DNA of 64,000 nucleotides from Rhizophagus clarus. Taxonomy: Eukaryota; Glomeromycota; Glomeromycetes; Glomerales; Glomeraceae. Location of the stretch: positions 1,905,776 to 1,969,775 of the forward strand of contig BLAL01000058.1 in assembly GCA_015698045.1 (NCBI GenBank), given 5' to 3'. The position numbers were made by a program, and so were the translations under genes. Every line of letters starts with the position of its first letter. Positions within the stretch are counted from its first letter, which is position 1. The notes under the pieces were generated by a model. The model did not search any database. It was not told the DNA's origin and was given only the letters and a program-made list of their open reading frames with translations. Shown here in pieces: positions 44,986-56,759 of the stretch.

Positions 44986-45452
44986 ATTTATCACAAGGGG
45001 ATGATATTTAGTAATTGCATGTATGATGTACAAGATTTTTTTTATGATTTTTTTAAGAAATATATGCGAAATATTTAAAATTCAATAGAATGTGCTAATA
45101 ATAAATTGTTTTATTTTTAAATATGATATATTGATATTTATATTTAAAACAATTAAACATGTACATGATTTTCAATTATTTTTAATTGAAATGAAACTGA
45201 AATCAAACTAAGATTTTTTTTATTTTTTGATTTAATCATGATATTTATATTTAGATAATCCATATCCGCATGAGATTTAATTAATATGTTTAATGATGAA
45301 AAGTGTAATAAATTAAATTTTAATTGAAATGAGAAATAAAATCAAACCAAAGAGGTATTGTTCAAATTTTATTTAAAGTGACATTTTACGACTTTCTTTC
45401 AAATTTTTACTCATCCCAAAATCAAATTATAAAAATCAAATCTAAACTAATA

Positions 45453-45620
45453 ATGCCTCGCCACACACGTTCACGTCATTTCCACTATAATGTCCATTGG
45501 AACTGGGCTATGATGGACAAACTTGTTGACATACGCTGAAACAGAAACCGTGCCTACCACAATATTAATGGTAGAAGCCGCTATAATTTTTGGGACTCTG
45601 TTGCCAATAGATTCATATGA
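45453..45620 (+). pseudogene. Myb/SANT-like small gene, decayed copy
   Basis: ATG at 45453. 55 codons ending TGA 45618-45620, with an internal TGA at 45537. MPRHTRSRHFHYN, then NWAMMDKLVDIR, then NRNRAYHNINGRSRYNFWDS align with the gene at 47286 (WFDEYTDYLVEERRRRND, EYGRDRSRFWRS). The Trp spacing resembles a Myb/SANT-like DNA-binding domain. The upstream 100 bp is also similar between the two loci. Confidence 0.45.
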
Positions 45621-45649
45621 CCAATATCTATAATTTCTTTAAGAAAGAA

Positions 45650-45860
45650 TTTAAATTTAAGGCAAACGCGGCATAGTAGCCAATATCTTTATTAATTATT
45701 ATTCAATCAATACAATTTATATAAAAAAAATAAAAAGAAAACAAAATAAAATAAAACTAACTAAAAATAAAGTTATATAGTCTCCTAAGTAAAAATAAAG
45801 AGAATTTAAATTTAAGGCAAACGCGGCATAGTAGCCTTTATCTTTATTACATCAGCAAAT
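45650..45860. repeat. ~130-bp direct duplication
   Basis: GAATTTAAATTTAAGGCAAA followed by CGCGGCATAGTAGCC occurs at about 45647 and again at about 45800. Confidence 0.7.
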
Positions 45861-46019
45861 TTAATAAGGCGTAATATTACGAAACTTTACGCCTGCGAAA
45901 TACTCCGTAAGTTTACAGGACCTTTGGAATATTACGTAGCGTAATATTCCGTAGTTTTACACGTAATAATACCGTAAGTTTACGCGTACTAAATTTCCAA
46001 CTGTATAATACTCTGTAAT

Positions 46020-46027
46020 ATTACGTC
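46020..46027. repeat. hAT target site duplication ATTACGTC, left
   Basis: Identical to 50784-50791. Eight bases is the hAT norm. Confidence 0.85.
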
Positions 46028-46423
46028 TAAGGTTGCTTGCCGAAACCCATATGGCCTAACGCGAAATGCCGAAACTCATACATAGTGCCGAAATGCTGAA
46101 ATGCCGAAACTGCCGAAACTGCCGAAACTGTTTCGGCATTTCAGCATTTTGGCAGTTTCGGCAGTTTCGGTATTTTGACATAGTTTCGGCATAAGTAATA
46201 CTAATATTTTAATAGAGTTTCGGCATATTTTCGTCATGTTAATAGTATCTGACAGATAAAAATTTATTTTTTAAAATTTAAATTATTTATTGTATTTATT
46301 ATACGTAATCCAATGATAAAAACTAGCAATTAAATTCAAATTTATCACTAAAGAAATAAAATCCCAGTTAAAAAAGTTCACCATTTTATTTTTATTTTAT
46401 TTAATTTTGATAAAAAAAAAATA

Positions 46424-46500
46424 TTGATACTTGTTCGCTACTATTTTAAAAAATAGTACCCAGGCTGTACGACGTGGACGTCAGTATCAATTCACAGCCC
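46424..46500 (+). ncRNA. candidate pseudoknotted RNA motif, copy 2
   Basis: Same architecture as 3324-3397: P1 46426-46431 with 46483-46488; P2 46439-46446 with 46451-46458; P3 46463-46468 with 46494-46499; P4 46471-46474 with 46479-46482. Helix sequences differ from copy 1 by paired changes while TGTTCGC, CCCA and ACGACG are kept. It lies inside the hAT element. Confidence 0.5.
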
Positions 46501-46508
46501 AAAAAAAA

Positions 46509-46557
46509 TGTGAGTCTCCAGCCGATATTTGGTACGGACTGGGCCTAGCTACTCACT
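46509..46557. other. hairpin following the RNA motif
   Basis: GTGAGT (46510-46515) pairs with ACTCAC (46551-46556), enclosing a GC-richer loop with CCAGCC and GGGC. It lies 10 nt downstream of copy 2, as a larger foldback lies 25 nt downstream of copy 1. Confidence 0.35.
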
Positions 46558-47286
46558 ATAAAATAATATAATAAAATTAATAAATTATCTTCGGTGACGA
46601 TACGTAGGTAGGTTTCTTGCCCTTCTACGATCGTGTCGCGTATCTAAAATAAATTGGTTAATTTAAGATGTGAATAAACTTTAATTATAGAAATTTTATA
46701 ATTACCTCGTCTTTCCCAAAATCTCGATCTAAATGTGCGATAATATCTTGCTCCGATACGCGACCATCTTCTTCCAGGGACACCGCTACGATAAAGGCAA
46801 AAACTCTAAATATCAAAAAACGAAATAATATTTAGTTAAATATTTTCAATTTTAAGCAAATATTTTTTTTTGCCATTATATTTTTCATACATGGTATTCC
46901 CTGAGAAGATTCCTCTATTTTTGGTGGCATCATTGTGCCGTGAACCTCGAAGTTCTAAAATGACGATTTAGTCTGATTCAAACGAACGAATTAGTTGGAT
47001 TAAAGATAATAATTCTATTTTTAACATATTTTAACATATTAAATATTATACATATGAACCTTCTTGCGATTGACCTCCAGAATCTCGATCGATCTCTCCC
47101 GTATTCGTTATGAAATTTGTCATTTCTTCTTCTTCTTTCTTCTACCAAGTAATCGGTGTATTCATCGAACCATTGAATAGGACGAGAGTGGCGACGAGGC
47201 TGGCGATGGGGCTGGCGATAAGAGTGACGATGGGGCTGGCGATGAGAGTGACGATGGGACTGGCGATGAGAGTGACGATTGGGCAT
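46545..47286 (-). CDS. Myb/SANT-like multi-exon gene inside the hAT element (joins uncertain)
   Basis: Exon 1 begins at ATG 47286 with a His/Arg-rich leader (HSHRQSHRHSHRQPH), followed by WFDEYTDYLVEERRRRND and YGRDRSRFWRSIARR, a Myb/SANT-like pattern. Further exons fit 46805-46706 (AVSLEEDGRVSEQDIIAHL) and 46643-46545 (IRDTIVEGQETYLRIVTED), joined in phase across a 62-bp GT/AG intron. A middle exon ending at 46891 is likely. The exon 1-2 junction could not be resolved without a stop, so the gene may be decayed. It may be DNA-binding cargo or belong to a separate element inserted in the hAT copy. Confidence 0.4.
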
Positions 47287-47689
47287 ATTTACAAAATTAA
47301 GATGTGAGGAAAAACGCAAAAAGAATGAGATGAGTAAATCGTAAAATATCCTTTTATAAATAAAATTTGGACAATTCCTTTTTGTTCCCTTTCTTCAAAA
47401 TACTGATTTATTAGTTTGCATCATTAAATTTAAATATCATCCTTAAAATAATAAATCTTTGTTTATTCTCTTTGTTCTTAAAAAAAAATCATTTTTTTTA
47501 AAAAAAAATCGGAATATTTTGTACATCCCTTAAAAAAAAATAAAAAAATCAGTGCATAATACATACAATGTGATTTGTATAAAAAAGTCATCTTGCATCG
47601 TTAAACAAATACCGATATAAAATTACTAATCATCATCCCTGTGTGATAAAATTTAATTGTTAACTTCTTTCTCTTTCTTTAGAGTACAC

Positions 47690-47805
47690 ATTGAACACGA
47701 ATCAACACAAATTTAACAAAATTTGGCTAAAATGAGCGAAATTTTACCAGAATTATCAGCACAAATCGAACACAAATCGAACACAAATTGAACAAGATCG
47801 AAAGA
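47690..47805 (-). repeat. element X end, copy 2
   Basis: Inverted counterpart of 44870-44985: AACACAAATTGAAC words and ACCAGAATTATCA. Confidence 0.45.
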
Positions 47806-47964
47806 GTTTGTTTGCATCATGTCGGTGTTGTTTAAATTTCGTCACACAAAAATTTTTTAATTTAAACTCTTAAATAAATCAATATAATTATAAACTTATT
47901 TACAAATTTACTTTATTAATAAAAGAATTATTGTTATAATGATTTCCTAAAAATAAAGAAAAAA

Positions 47965-50256
47965 TTATTCTTCTTCATCTACATTATTTACATCGATGAA
48001 TTCATTCAATAAATCCTCTACATTATAATCAAAATTTCCTCCCCCATCGCTTTCTTGTTCGCTTTCTTGCTCATCATCATTGCCATCATCTGTATTAATT
48101 TTTTCGTATTCTTCTTCAGATTCATCTAAAATGTCGTCCGGGATCTCTCCAATTTCTTCAATTATTAATTTGTGTGACAAATCAACAAATTTATCGATCC
48201 ATACATGTTCTATTAGGACAACACAATTATCTGAAGGAACTGTAATTTGATTAGGTAAACTTTCATTTGATAAAACATCACATTCATCATCATCATCATT
48301 AGTTTCTGCCAGAGCCTCTGCAATTCGAATGTTCATTTCAGTTTCGCTAATACGAGTATCATTTTTTTCTATACCATAAAAACCAAGCTCTTTCTTAGCA
48401 TTGGACTTCCAATGCATGATCATTTTAGCCATGGATTCTAGTCGACTTATATTCAAATTTAAACACCGATCATTAAATAGCCAGCCAAGTGTTGAGAATC
48501 CTCGTTCGCAACTTGCGGAATTTGGACAAATCGCTAATAGATGGCGAGCGACTCTTGGAAGGCTGTTCGGTCGAGGATCAGTATCGATCAAATTCCACCA
48601 ATTTAGAGGATCGTCTAGAGAACAAGATTCATCAAGATCAAAGGGTGGTTTATTATCACGGTAGTCCTTAATTTGCTCGCATAGAGCCCTGGATTCTTTA
48701 AGATCAAATCCTAACCTTTTACCAATTGTAGTAGCGCACCTCACGATCCTTGAATAAGCTTTGGCTGTGAGAGGCTTACTCCTAAATCGGGGATCTAGGA
48801 AAAAGCAGGTTATATATTTGTCATCATCGAACTCTTTGAATCTTTCGTTCATCACGTTGAAACAATGGTTACGGAAGTTTTGATTAAATGATTTGGGTAA
48901 TTGTTTCAAAACTGCTGATAGTCTTATCAAACTTAAAAAACAATCTCCAAGCGTCACTGATCTTGATTCTAAAGCCAAGACGGCTTTTCTCAATGGATTT
49001 AAAACGAATGAAAGAATTCGTAAATCGGAAAAAAAATTCCGTGTTTGGATAACACGTTTGACCTTATCGTTCAACAAATTACTTTCATTAGTAATAATTT
49101 GTTCTAGTACTGGTTCTAACCTAATTACCGAATCTACTGATTCGCTAGCCGTTGTCCATCGCGTCTTACAATATAACTTAATGCCTCCTCCATGAATACT
49201 ATTCTCTTTGATGAGTTGTGTGAGTTTGGCTCCAGCTTGATAGGAATTTTTAAAAAATGAAGCTAATGTATTAACTTTTCGTAATAAACGATCTCCAAAA
49301 CTTTCTTTAAGTATATCACACGCGATAAGATTGACCGCATGTGCTATACATCGTACGTTTTCGATGTTAAGGTATTTCTCTTCAATAATTTTGCGTGCAT
49401 TCTGAACGTTTGAGGCATTATCGGACACAATAGCCGATATTTTATTCGGGCTGATCCTTTCAATTATTTCTCCAATCACTTCGGCTACGTAATTACCTGT
49501 ATGCGAATGTTCTGACAAATCTTGAAGTTTATACAAATACTCTTCTCTCGACGGAGTCATAATAACAAAATTCCATATAGAACGATGAGTGGGGGACGTC
49601 CAACCATCGAACGCTAAATTATATTAATATTAATATTATTACTTAAAAACACATTAAGAATATTGTTTTAAAAAAGTATAAAAAAAGTATTAAAAACCTA
49701 AAGTCAAATTAGCTCCATTTTCAATGACGGATATGACAGTTGAGTTCACCATTGATAATTCCCGCTCAAGTAACTGATCTGACAAAAATTCTCTGGTTGG
49801 CAGCTCATACGAAGAATTAAGCTCCTTTACAAAGTTAATAAAAAAAGGGTGCTCGACTATCCGGAATGAAATACCATATGCAACGAAAAATTTAGCCAAG
49901 GCACGATTAATCCTAGTTACTCTACCATCAGGAATTTTTGTGGAATCATGGTAGTCTGTAATATTTAACTGATTACTCCCAACAATTTTTCTTTTTTTAT
50001 TAACTTTATCTTCACACTCTAATATTTTATTCAAATATTTTCTAACAATGGGTCCTGGAGCTTCCGAGCAGTGGTTCGCAAAGTGCTCTTCAAGTTTTGA
50101 TATATCACCTCGTGACCATGAAAAATTACAATATTTACAAGTGGCATGATATTTTCCTGAACCAACGGGATTTCCTCTAATAGCATCCTCCCAGGTAGAG
50201 CTGGGAGGCCTACCACCTTTATTTTTATTTTTTTCTAAGTCTAAAGTGCTGGTCAT
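47965..50256 (-). CDS. hAT transposase, two exons, uninterrupted
   Basis: Exon 1 50256-49698 and exon 2 49613-47965 join in phase across an 84-bp intron to give about 735 residues. I chose the ATG at 50256 (MTSTLDLEKN) because it directly precedes the conserved part; the frame is open further up. Domains: basic GGRPPSSTWED, BED finger (CKYCNFSW...HFANHC), then LTL-FDGWTSP with the first catalytic Asp, VSDNASNVQNAR, RCIAHAVNLI (CxxH), KTRWTTASES, and the C-terminal hATC dimerisation block (LLAICPNSASCERGFSTLGW). The tail is very acidic. It cuts and reinserts the element carrying the TAAGGTTGC ends. No stop or frameshift seen. Confidence 0.92.
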
Positions 50257-50783
50257 ATTGAAATGTGTATAAAGTTTTTTTATTTTGTACATGTTTAAGT
50301 AAAAAAAGTAATGCAAGGCAAACACGAAGTAATTTAAAAAATCCATAACAGATAATCATATGATTTGGTTCAAATTTCAAGGTATAGCCGTAACAGTTGG
50401 GGATTATAACAGTAAAATGATAAATAAAAAAAGGAGTTAAAGGAGTTAAAGGACGAAAAGTAACTGATTATCTTTGATATTAATGATGTCAGATCATTTC
50501 CTGAATGACCGTCAGATATGATTGGTTGTGTGTCATGTGGTGGCTGAATTTTATTTTGTTACACTAATTACATTATTAGAAAAATGAAACTATGCCGAAA
50601 CTATATTAAAGTATTAATATATATTATGCCGAAACTATGCCAAAATGCCGAAACTGTTTCGGCATTTCGGCAGTTTCGGCAGTTTCGGCATTTCGGCATT
50701 TTTGGCTGCTTGCCGAAACCTAGTTTCGCCAGTTTTGGCAGTTTCGGCATGCCGAAACTCACTAGTTTCGGCAAGCAACCTTA

Positions 50784-51010
50784 ATTACGTCGTTAAATTT
50801 TGCATGTTTACGATATAATATTTCGAAACATTTCTGAACGTGTAATACTTCGTAATATTACGTCGTTAAAATTCGCATGTTTACGATGTAATATTTCAAA
50901 ACTTTTCCGAATGTATAATACTCCGTAATATTATGTCATTAAATTTCGCATGTTTACGATGTAGTATTTCGAAACATTTCCGAATGTAATATTACGCCGT
51001 AGAATTTCGT
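50784..51010. repeat. ~75-bp minisatellite at the hAT insertion site, about three units
   Basis: Unit: ACGTCGTTAAATTTCGCATG, then TTTACGATGTAATATTTCGA, AACATTTCC and GTAATACTCCGTAATATT. The hAT element sits inside this family; related words lie on its other side at 45850-46020. The first 8 bp is the TSD. Confidence 0.75.
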
Positions 51011-51740
51011 TTATTAGTGAAATATATACACACAACTGAACATGTACAGAACAATATTTATTCATTAGATATTTTATAAATTTATGTAAATGTAATATAT
51101 GTAATTTTATTTTAATAAGTTTAAATCTAAAATTATAATAAAATTTCAATTTTCCAATCTTCCACCATTTTTCACTATACTTATTGTAAAGCTTTAGATT
51201 TTTCATGAATTCTGGACGTTAAGTTGTAAGTTGTTGTCTTTTCATCTTTTTATCCTCTCTGGCTTCTTTTGCCCTCCCTATATATTATAAAAAAATATTT
51301 AAAATGAAAAATTAGTTAACACGCGCATTTAAATAACATTTGTTAGTATACATAGAATAAATAATGAATGTGAGAAGGAAAGTAAGAGCAACATAGTTGA
51401 TGTTAAGATATAAATAAAAAAGAGGTAAAATAAACAATAGTTAGTATTCACTCATCTTTAAAGAAGTTCGTCAAAATCAATATGGTACACAATTCGTTTC
51501 TGATCGCAGGAAATTAAAATACGGCTGTGTTCGTTGAGAAGTCTTATTTATTACGTTGCGAATTAGCTAATTCTACAAAATATGTACGTTGATCAATCGA
51601 TCAATCAATCAACGCAACTATAAGATGGCATGACCACTACATTTCACTGCTAACAATGGCAGTAATTAGTTCTCACTTCTTTTGTCTTTGAAGTATCCGT
51701 TACTAGATAGTATATAATTCGACGTATGGTTTAACAAAAA
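51011..51740. other. noncoding stretch
   Basis: No supported gene. A minus-strand 91-codon ORF (50931-51206) overlaps the minisatellite and lacks coding character. GTTGATCAATCGATCAATCA near 51590 is a short tandem palindrome. Confidence 0.4.
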
Positions 51741-51744
51741 AAAG

Positions 51745-51905
51745 TCCACCCTTGATGTGGAAGGTACTTAGAAACCACCTTTTCTCCCGATTAATGAGAC
51801 CCTAAGTCAGAGGAGGCTGGCCTATCGGATACAAGTACCCTACAATTTCATCCTTAGGTAGTCAAAAATCTCGGGCGGTTCCAGACCACAGCGTACTACA
51901 TGAAA
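51745..51905. ncRNA. candidate folded RNA segment
   Basis: GGTACTT (51763-51769) pairs with AAGTACC (51833-51839). Inside, CCGAT (51787-51791) pairs with ATCGG (51824-51828), and TCCAC...GTGGA makes a 5' hairpin near 51745-51762. GC content is clearly above the surroundings and no ORF is present. Class unknown. Confidence 0.3.
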
Positions 51906-53620
51906 AAAATAAAAAAACTATATGCATGATTATGATATTTCACCCTTCAGTTCAACTCTCATCAGAAAAATACATACCTACTATTACTTGCCATACATAA
52001 TACCATTAGCTCCACTATAAAAATACTGATATCACTTTGATTAACTTTCGTCAGAAATTGAGTTTTCCAATTACTGAAAGTGGGAGTAATTTAAAGATAC
52101 CATCATGTTAATTTTTCTTAGACGAATTTTGCTAGGAATGAAGATCGGGCTGAAATTTTACTTTCCTCTAATGAAGTTCATCAAAATCGGTATATAAATA
52201 TAAATATTCGTTTCTAATTGCTAAAAACGAAATAGTGTTATGTTGTTAGAAGTGACATGTAATTAGTGACAAATAGTATTTTACCGGAAAATGGGGACAG
52301 CAGTTTTGGCCAGTATTATGACATAAAGAAACTATATATGTGACAAGTTTTCACTACTTGAAAAAGTGGACGAGTGTGACACCGAAGACAAATATTTCTC
52401 CGCCAAATGGGAAAACAAAGAACCAGAAAAGCGTGAGAGATCAGTACAAATTACAAATATTCGCTTATCATTTTGATGAAATTTACCTTTTCTTGTATCC
52501 AATAGCTAGCAAACGCAAATGTAATTTTTAAAGTCACACAGTAAAATGAAAAAATCATTACAAATATTCGAATGCCACTTGAAAGAAAATATAAATATAA
52601 AAATACCACCTCGATCAAATGTAAGGAGCAAAAGAAGCATTAAAATCATCAAAATAACATACGTCCTAAACGTAGAGAACGTCCCTTCGATAGTCTAGAA
52701 GATATGAAGGGAAGGCTTAGCATTAATGATGAGATAGGAGGATATTTGAAATATACATATACACATATATATATATATAACATAAGGTAGCGTAATGTAA
52801 CATAGCATAGCGTAAGCATAAGCTATACTTTAAAGCCGTGTGAATTTTTCGCGTCAAAGTACTAAAGTATCATAACGTAACGTAGCGATAGAGATAGTAG
52901 TAGAGGTTTTACAAAAAGAAATAGTGAAAGGTTAGTAGTAAATAACGGATTCTGTAACTGTCTTCAGAACAAAATCGGAATATTCTCGTTTCCGATTGTT
53001 GAATGTGAGAGTAAAAGTTAGAAGAAGTTTGCTACGAAAATAATTAAAATAATTAAAGTCATAACTCGTACAAGTAACTTACATATCGGTATGTTAATTA
53101 TTGAAGGAATTATATCACACTAACCACTAGTTCCAGACACCATACGAGCGCAAGGCATTAGCAGTTTTGTTATGGGTGGTTCTATCCAACAGTAAACGGT
53201 GATATAATAAGTAAAAATAGACAAAAAATAGGTAACGCAATCGTAAAATGGCAAAAAAAAAATTTGCGAGTAGGGCAAAACGGAAAAAAAGTAATATTAT
53301 TATAAGCAGAGATCTGACCAATCAGACTAAAATTGATGATCAAATCGTGACCATTTTTGCACTATGACATAAATTTACGAGATATTTGTGTGATGTAAAC
53401 TTGCCGTAATATACCAAATTTTTCCATGTTATACCAATTTTTTATATCATGTTAGCGAATTTTCTTATAACGATGCCAAACCCTACAAAAGCGAGTGGAC
53501 TGTATTTATCACTATATTTATCAATAGCAGACATTATTTTGGAGAGAAGATGGACTATATTTGTTTGGAATTGACATTAATTGATATCGGTTTAATAATA
53601 CTGTAAAAAAGTTTTATTTA
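51906..53620. other. noncoding stretch
   Basis: No gene recognised. AAGTTC(G/A)TCAAAATC(A/G)(A/G)TAT and ATTCGTTTCT words recur near 51465 and 52180. Near 52750-52880 there is AT-rich sequence with TAGCGTAA words. A TCTTTC/TTCTTCC pyrimidine tract begins near 53730 and belongs to the coding repeat of the next gene. Confidence 0.4.
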
Positions 53621-53624
53621 TATT

Positions 53625-55587
53625 TTATTTTTTTTTGCCGTATACTTTTCTTAATTTTCTCATACTTTCCTTCGATTGTTCATCCGAGCTACTTTGATAG
53701 CTAAATGTCCCTTCATAATCCTCCTCTTCTTCTCCTACATTTCCCTCTTCTTTCTCTTCCTCTCTCTCGTCTCTTTCTTTTTCTTCTTCTTCCTCTCTCT
53801 CGTCTCTTTCTTTTTCTTCTTCATCTCTCTCATCTCTTTCTTTTTCATTCTCTTCATCTCTCTCGTCACTTTCTTCATAAAGATAAAAATCTTCATTTTC
53901 TCTAATTTTTTTCTATTAAAAAAAAAAAAATTTTAATATTATATACTATTTATACTATTTATGCAGATTTCAAATACTTACCAAATTTTTTATAAGAAAC
54001 GGCTTGATTACTGTTTCATTAACGTGAATATCCGAATTTTCTGGGTTTAAAATTAGTTCACATGTGCTAATTGCGAAAGCAATTTGCGTCTGTGATACTG
54101 ATTTTTTTCCTTTACCCAACTTTCTTATTATTGTTGATATATATGTCTCGCCCGAACTATTTATTTTTTTAAATAATTTATCATAACATAATTTAACGGC
54201 CGGTTTATTCTTCCATTCTTTGATGATGGTTTCTCTGCTAGTTGTAGGAATGGGAGGGAGTTGGAGTTCTCGAAAAGTGACAGACATCGCGTTCTTTATA
54301 TTACCAGTTAAAATACCTCAGACACTTCGATGTTTTTCCAAAAGCTATAAGAAAAAATTAATTAATTTTCAATGTGTTAATATAAAATCGTAAAATTGCG
54401 TGATACTTACGTGGGATAATATATTATTTTCATAATAAATCACCCAATTATCGGGTCTTTTGAATTTGTTCATAAATTCTTTATGGTTTTTATTTATAAA
54501 TGTCCTAGTGGCTTCTCAAAAATCATCTGAATTCAGATATATTGAAGTTTCGAGCAATTTAGGAGCAATGTCTTTGATTACATTCTGTAAAATGATGTAC
54601 ATATAAAGTGATTGTTTAATTCACTGATTTTTAGGTCAAATTTTTATATCGAGTCTTACTTTTATAAATTCTGTGTCGTTATTTACGCCGTTATTACATG
54701 CTTCCTCTATCTTTGTTACTCTTGCTTCTAAAGACTTTTGATTTGAAATAATAGTTTCGAGTTTCGAAATGATCTTATTATTTTGACGCAAGATCTTCTC
54801 CAAAGTCGTTTCTATATAACAGCAGAATATATAATTAATCATTATTTTTCTTTACATATACATATTCGAATACTTTACAGAAACCTTGAAAATATGAGCG
54901 ATGTTGAATTGATACAGGTACGATATAAATTTCATGTCATAATGGTATCAATTTCTGTGATGATATTGTTATAATGTTGATTTGATATCGTTACTTCATC
55001 ACCATAATTTATCGCGAAAATATCGTGACGATATCTATTCAAAAGAATATCAAATCGGCACAGCCTTGATATCATTACGATGTTGGTAATTTCAAAAAAA
55101 AAGGATGATATATTTGCGATATTGATTTGATATCGTCACTTCATCCCACAATTTATCGCTGAGATATCGTGACAACATTTATTTAAAAAATATCTGATCG
55201 GTATAGTCTTGATATCGTTACGATATTGGTAATTTCAGGGATAAAAAAAGATGTATTTACGATATTGATTTGATATCGTCACTTTATTGCCGCAACTCAT
55301 TTGTGGTATCGCAACTCATCTGCAATACCGCAAATATTAAACTTTTTTTTTTTTTACAACTTTTATATGTATAACGTGCTGCCATATTATTAAAATAAAA
55401 TTCTGATATTTTTATACGATTAAGCAAGATTACATAAAAATATACTATGGACTTTGACTACTTCCGTATGTCGCCGCCACAGAGGTTGTTGAGATTGCGG
55501 TTGCAAAGGCTTCCAAATTTTAATAAGAGAATTCTTTTTACGAATTTCTTGTTCTTGTATAGGTTTATTACGATATTGAGAAGACAT
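53625..55587 (-). pseudogene. lineage-specific gene of the MSSQ/IRKKxSLIK family, copy 1
   Basis: An N-terminal exon at 55587 (MSSQYRNKPIQEQEIRKKNS) is followed by a repeat-filled gap and then exons about 54815-54655 (ILRQNNKIISKLETIISNQK, coiled), 54583-54413, 54343-53982 and 53912-53625. Splice borders are GTAAG/TATAG or CAG. The last exon is a Glu/Arg-rich repeat (EEKERDEREEE) ending SMRKLRKVYGKKK. In-frame TGA codons occur near 54520 and near 54318. The second exon block has NKNHKEFMNKFKRPDNW. Function unknown; charged coils suggest a nuclear or structural protein. The first exon is homologous to the start of the gene at 58847. Confidence 0.5.
54960..55300. repeat. ~130-bp tandem repeat inside the gene, about 2.5 units
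   Basis: GATATTGATTTGATATCGTC then ACTTCATC...ATTTATCGC and ATATCGTGACGATAT recur. Palindromic GATATC/ATATCG words dominate. Confidence 0.7.
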
Positions 55588-55849
55588 TTTTAAAACTTGT
55601 TTGATGATGATTTTACAGGTTAAAATGTGAGTCAAAAATTTTTTTTCTTCTCATTTTTTTTATTATTATAAATCAATTCTTTCATTCCTTATTTTTGCAT
55701 TGATTTTACCACATCATGATCGAGTATGATTAATATGGTGGTCAATTTCGAAAGAAAAAATATATTTTTTTTGATATACTTTGATGTATTTTCCATATGA
55801 TTTTAGATATTGAGAATTTGGTAAGAGAAGAGTTTTTTTAATTACTACT

Positions 55850-56000
55850 TTAACGAAATGTACTAACACTTGTTCTTTTTTTTAGACAGGTTCAAAGCAT
55901 GGGATTTCAACTGGAGCTCAGGGGTGTAGATTTCGGTGGGTATTTTATAACATTTTTTTTTTTAAATCTTTTTTTTTTTAATGTACTATTACTAACAGTT
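55850..56000 (+). repeat. single intron-like module of the array family
   Basis: TTTAACGAAATGTACTAACA, then CTTTTTTTTAG, a ~60-nt segment and GTGGGTATTT resembles units of the 11-kb and 37-kb arrays. Confidence 0.35.
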
Positions 56001-56759
56001 CGTTTCTTTGGAATTTTTCTATTTTGTAAATTATACTAGTAGTTTATGTATTATTATTTAGCCGTATAATAAAATAATTTATTGGCATTTTAAAATATAT
56101 TAATCATGTTCTGTCAATCTTTACAAAATTGTGAAAATTATCATAAAATGGTTTTAAATACATTGTCAGGATGACATATTTTATGATGTTCTGGTAAGCA
56201 TCGGAAATGGGTTCTAATGTGGTTTTCAAAATGATTTTTTATTATATAAAATGTCTTTACAACCATATTAAAATTCGAATTTTAAGTACATTTATGATAT
56301 CATAAAAGTATCATACGATATCTTGAAAAAATTGCCTTGTCCAGTAAAAGTAGTCTCATTTTATTTACGAATGTATATTTTAATATACAGTATTTGAAAT
56401 GTATTAGAGACATTATTCTATTCAATACATTTACTAAATTTTATCGACATGGTTAATAAATTTTTAAAATCGGAACGACTTTAATAATAATTCGTGACGA
56501 TTTATCGGTAAATTGATCCACTATCGGTAGACGATTATTTGCATGATATGTTTACTATTCGGACACAATTCAATACATTTCAGCAAAGAATAAATTATAT
56601 ATATATTAAGCAAAATTATTGATATGAACTTTATTTATGATTAAAAGTGTTAATAATAAAAGTATTAATAATGTAAATGTTAAGTATAATTACTAAATTA
56701 TAGCTCTTCTATGCTAAATATTTACTATAAACTATTGATCGAATAAAAAAATCAAAGCG

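Larger units (their letters stand above)
46028..50783 (-). mobile_element. complete hAT transposon, 4756 bp
   Basis: Terminal repeats TAAGGTTGCTTGCCGAAAC and its inverse, with an exact 8-bp duplication. Subterminal regions (46040-46210 and 50590-50780) are packed with GCCGAAA words in both orientations, as expected of transposase-binding sites. The transposase gene is uninterrupted, and TIRs and TSD are intact, so this copy could be recent. An inserted sequence with a structured-RNA motif and a Myb/SANT-like gene occupies roughly 46.4-47.85 kb. Confidence 0.9.

Noticed and set aside
53676..53936. Plus-strand Phe/Leu/Ser-rich ORFs
   Set aside because: Shadows of the Glu/Arg-rich last exon on the minus strand.
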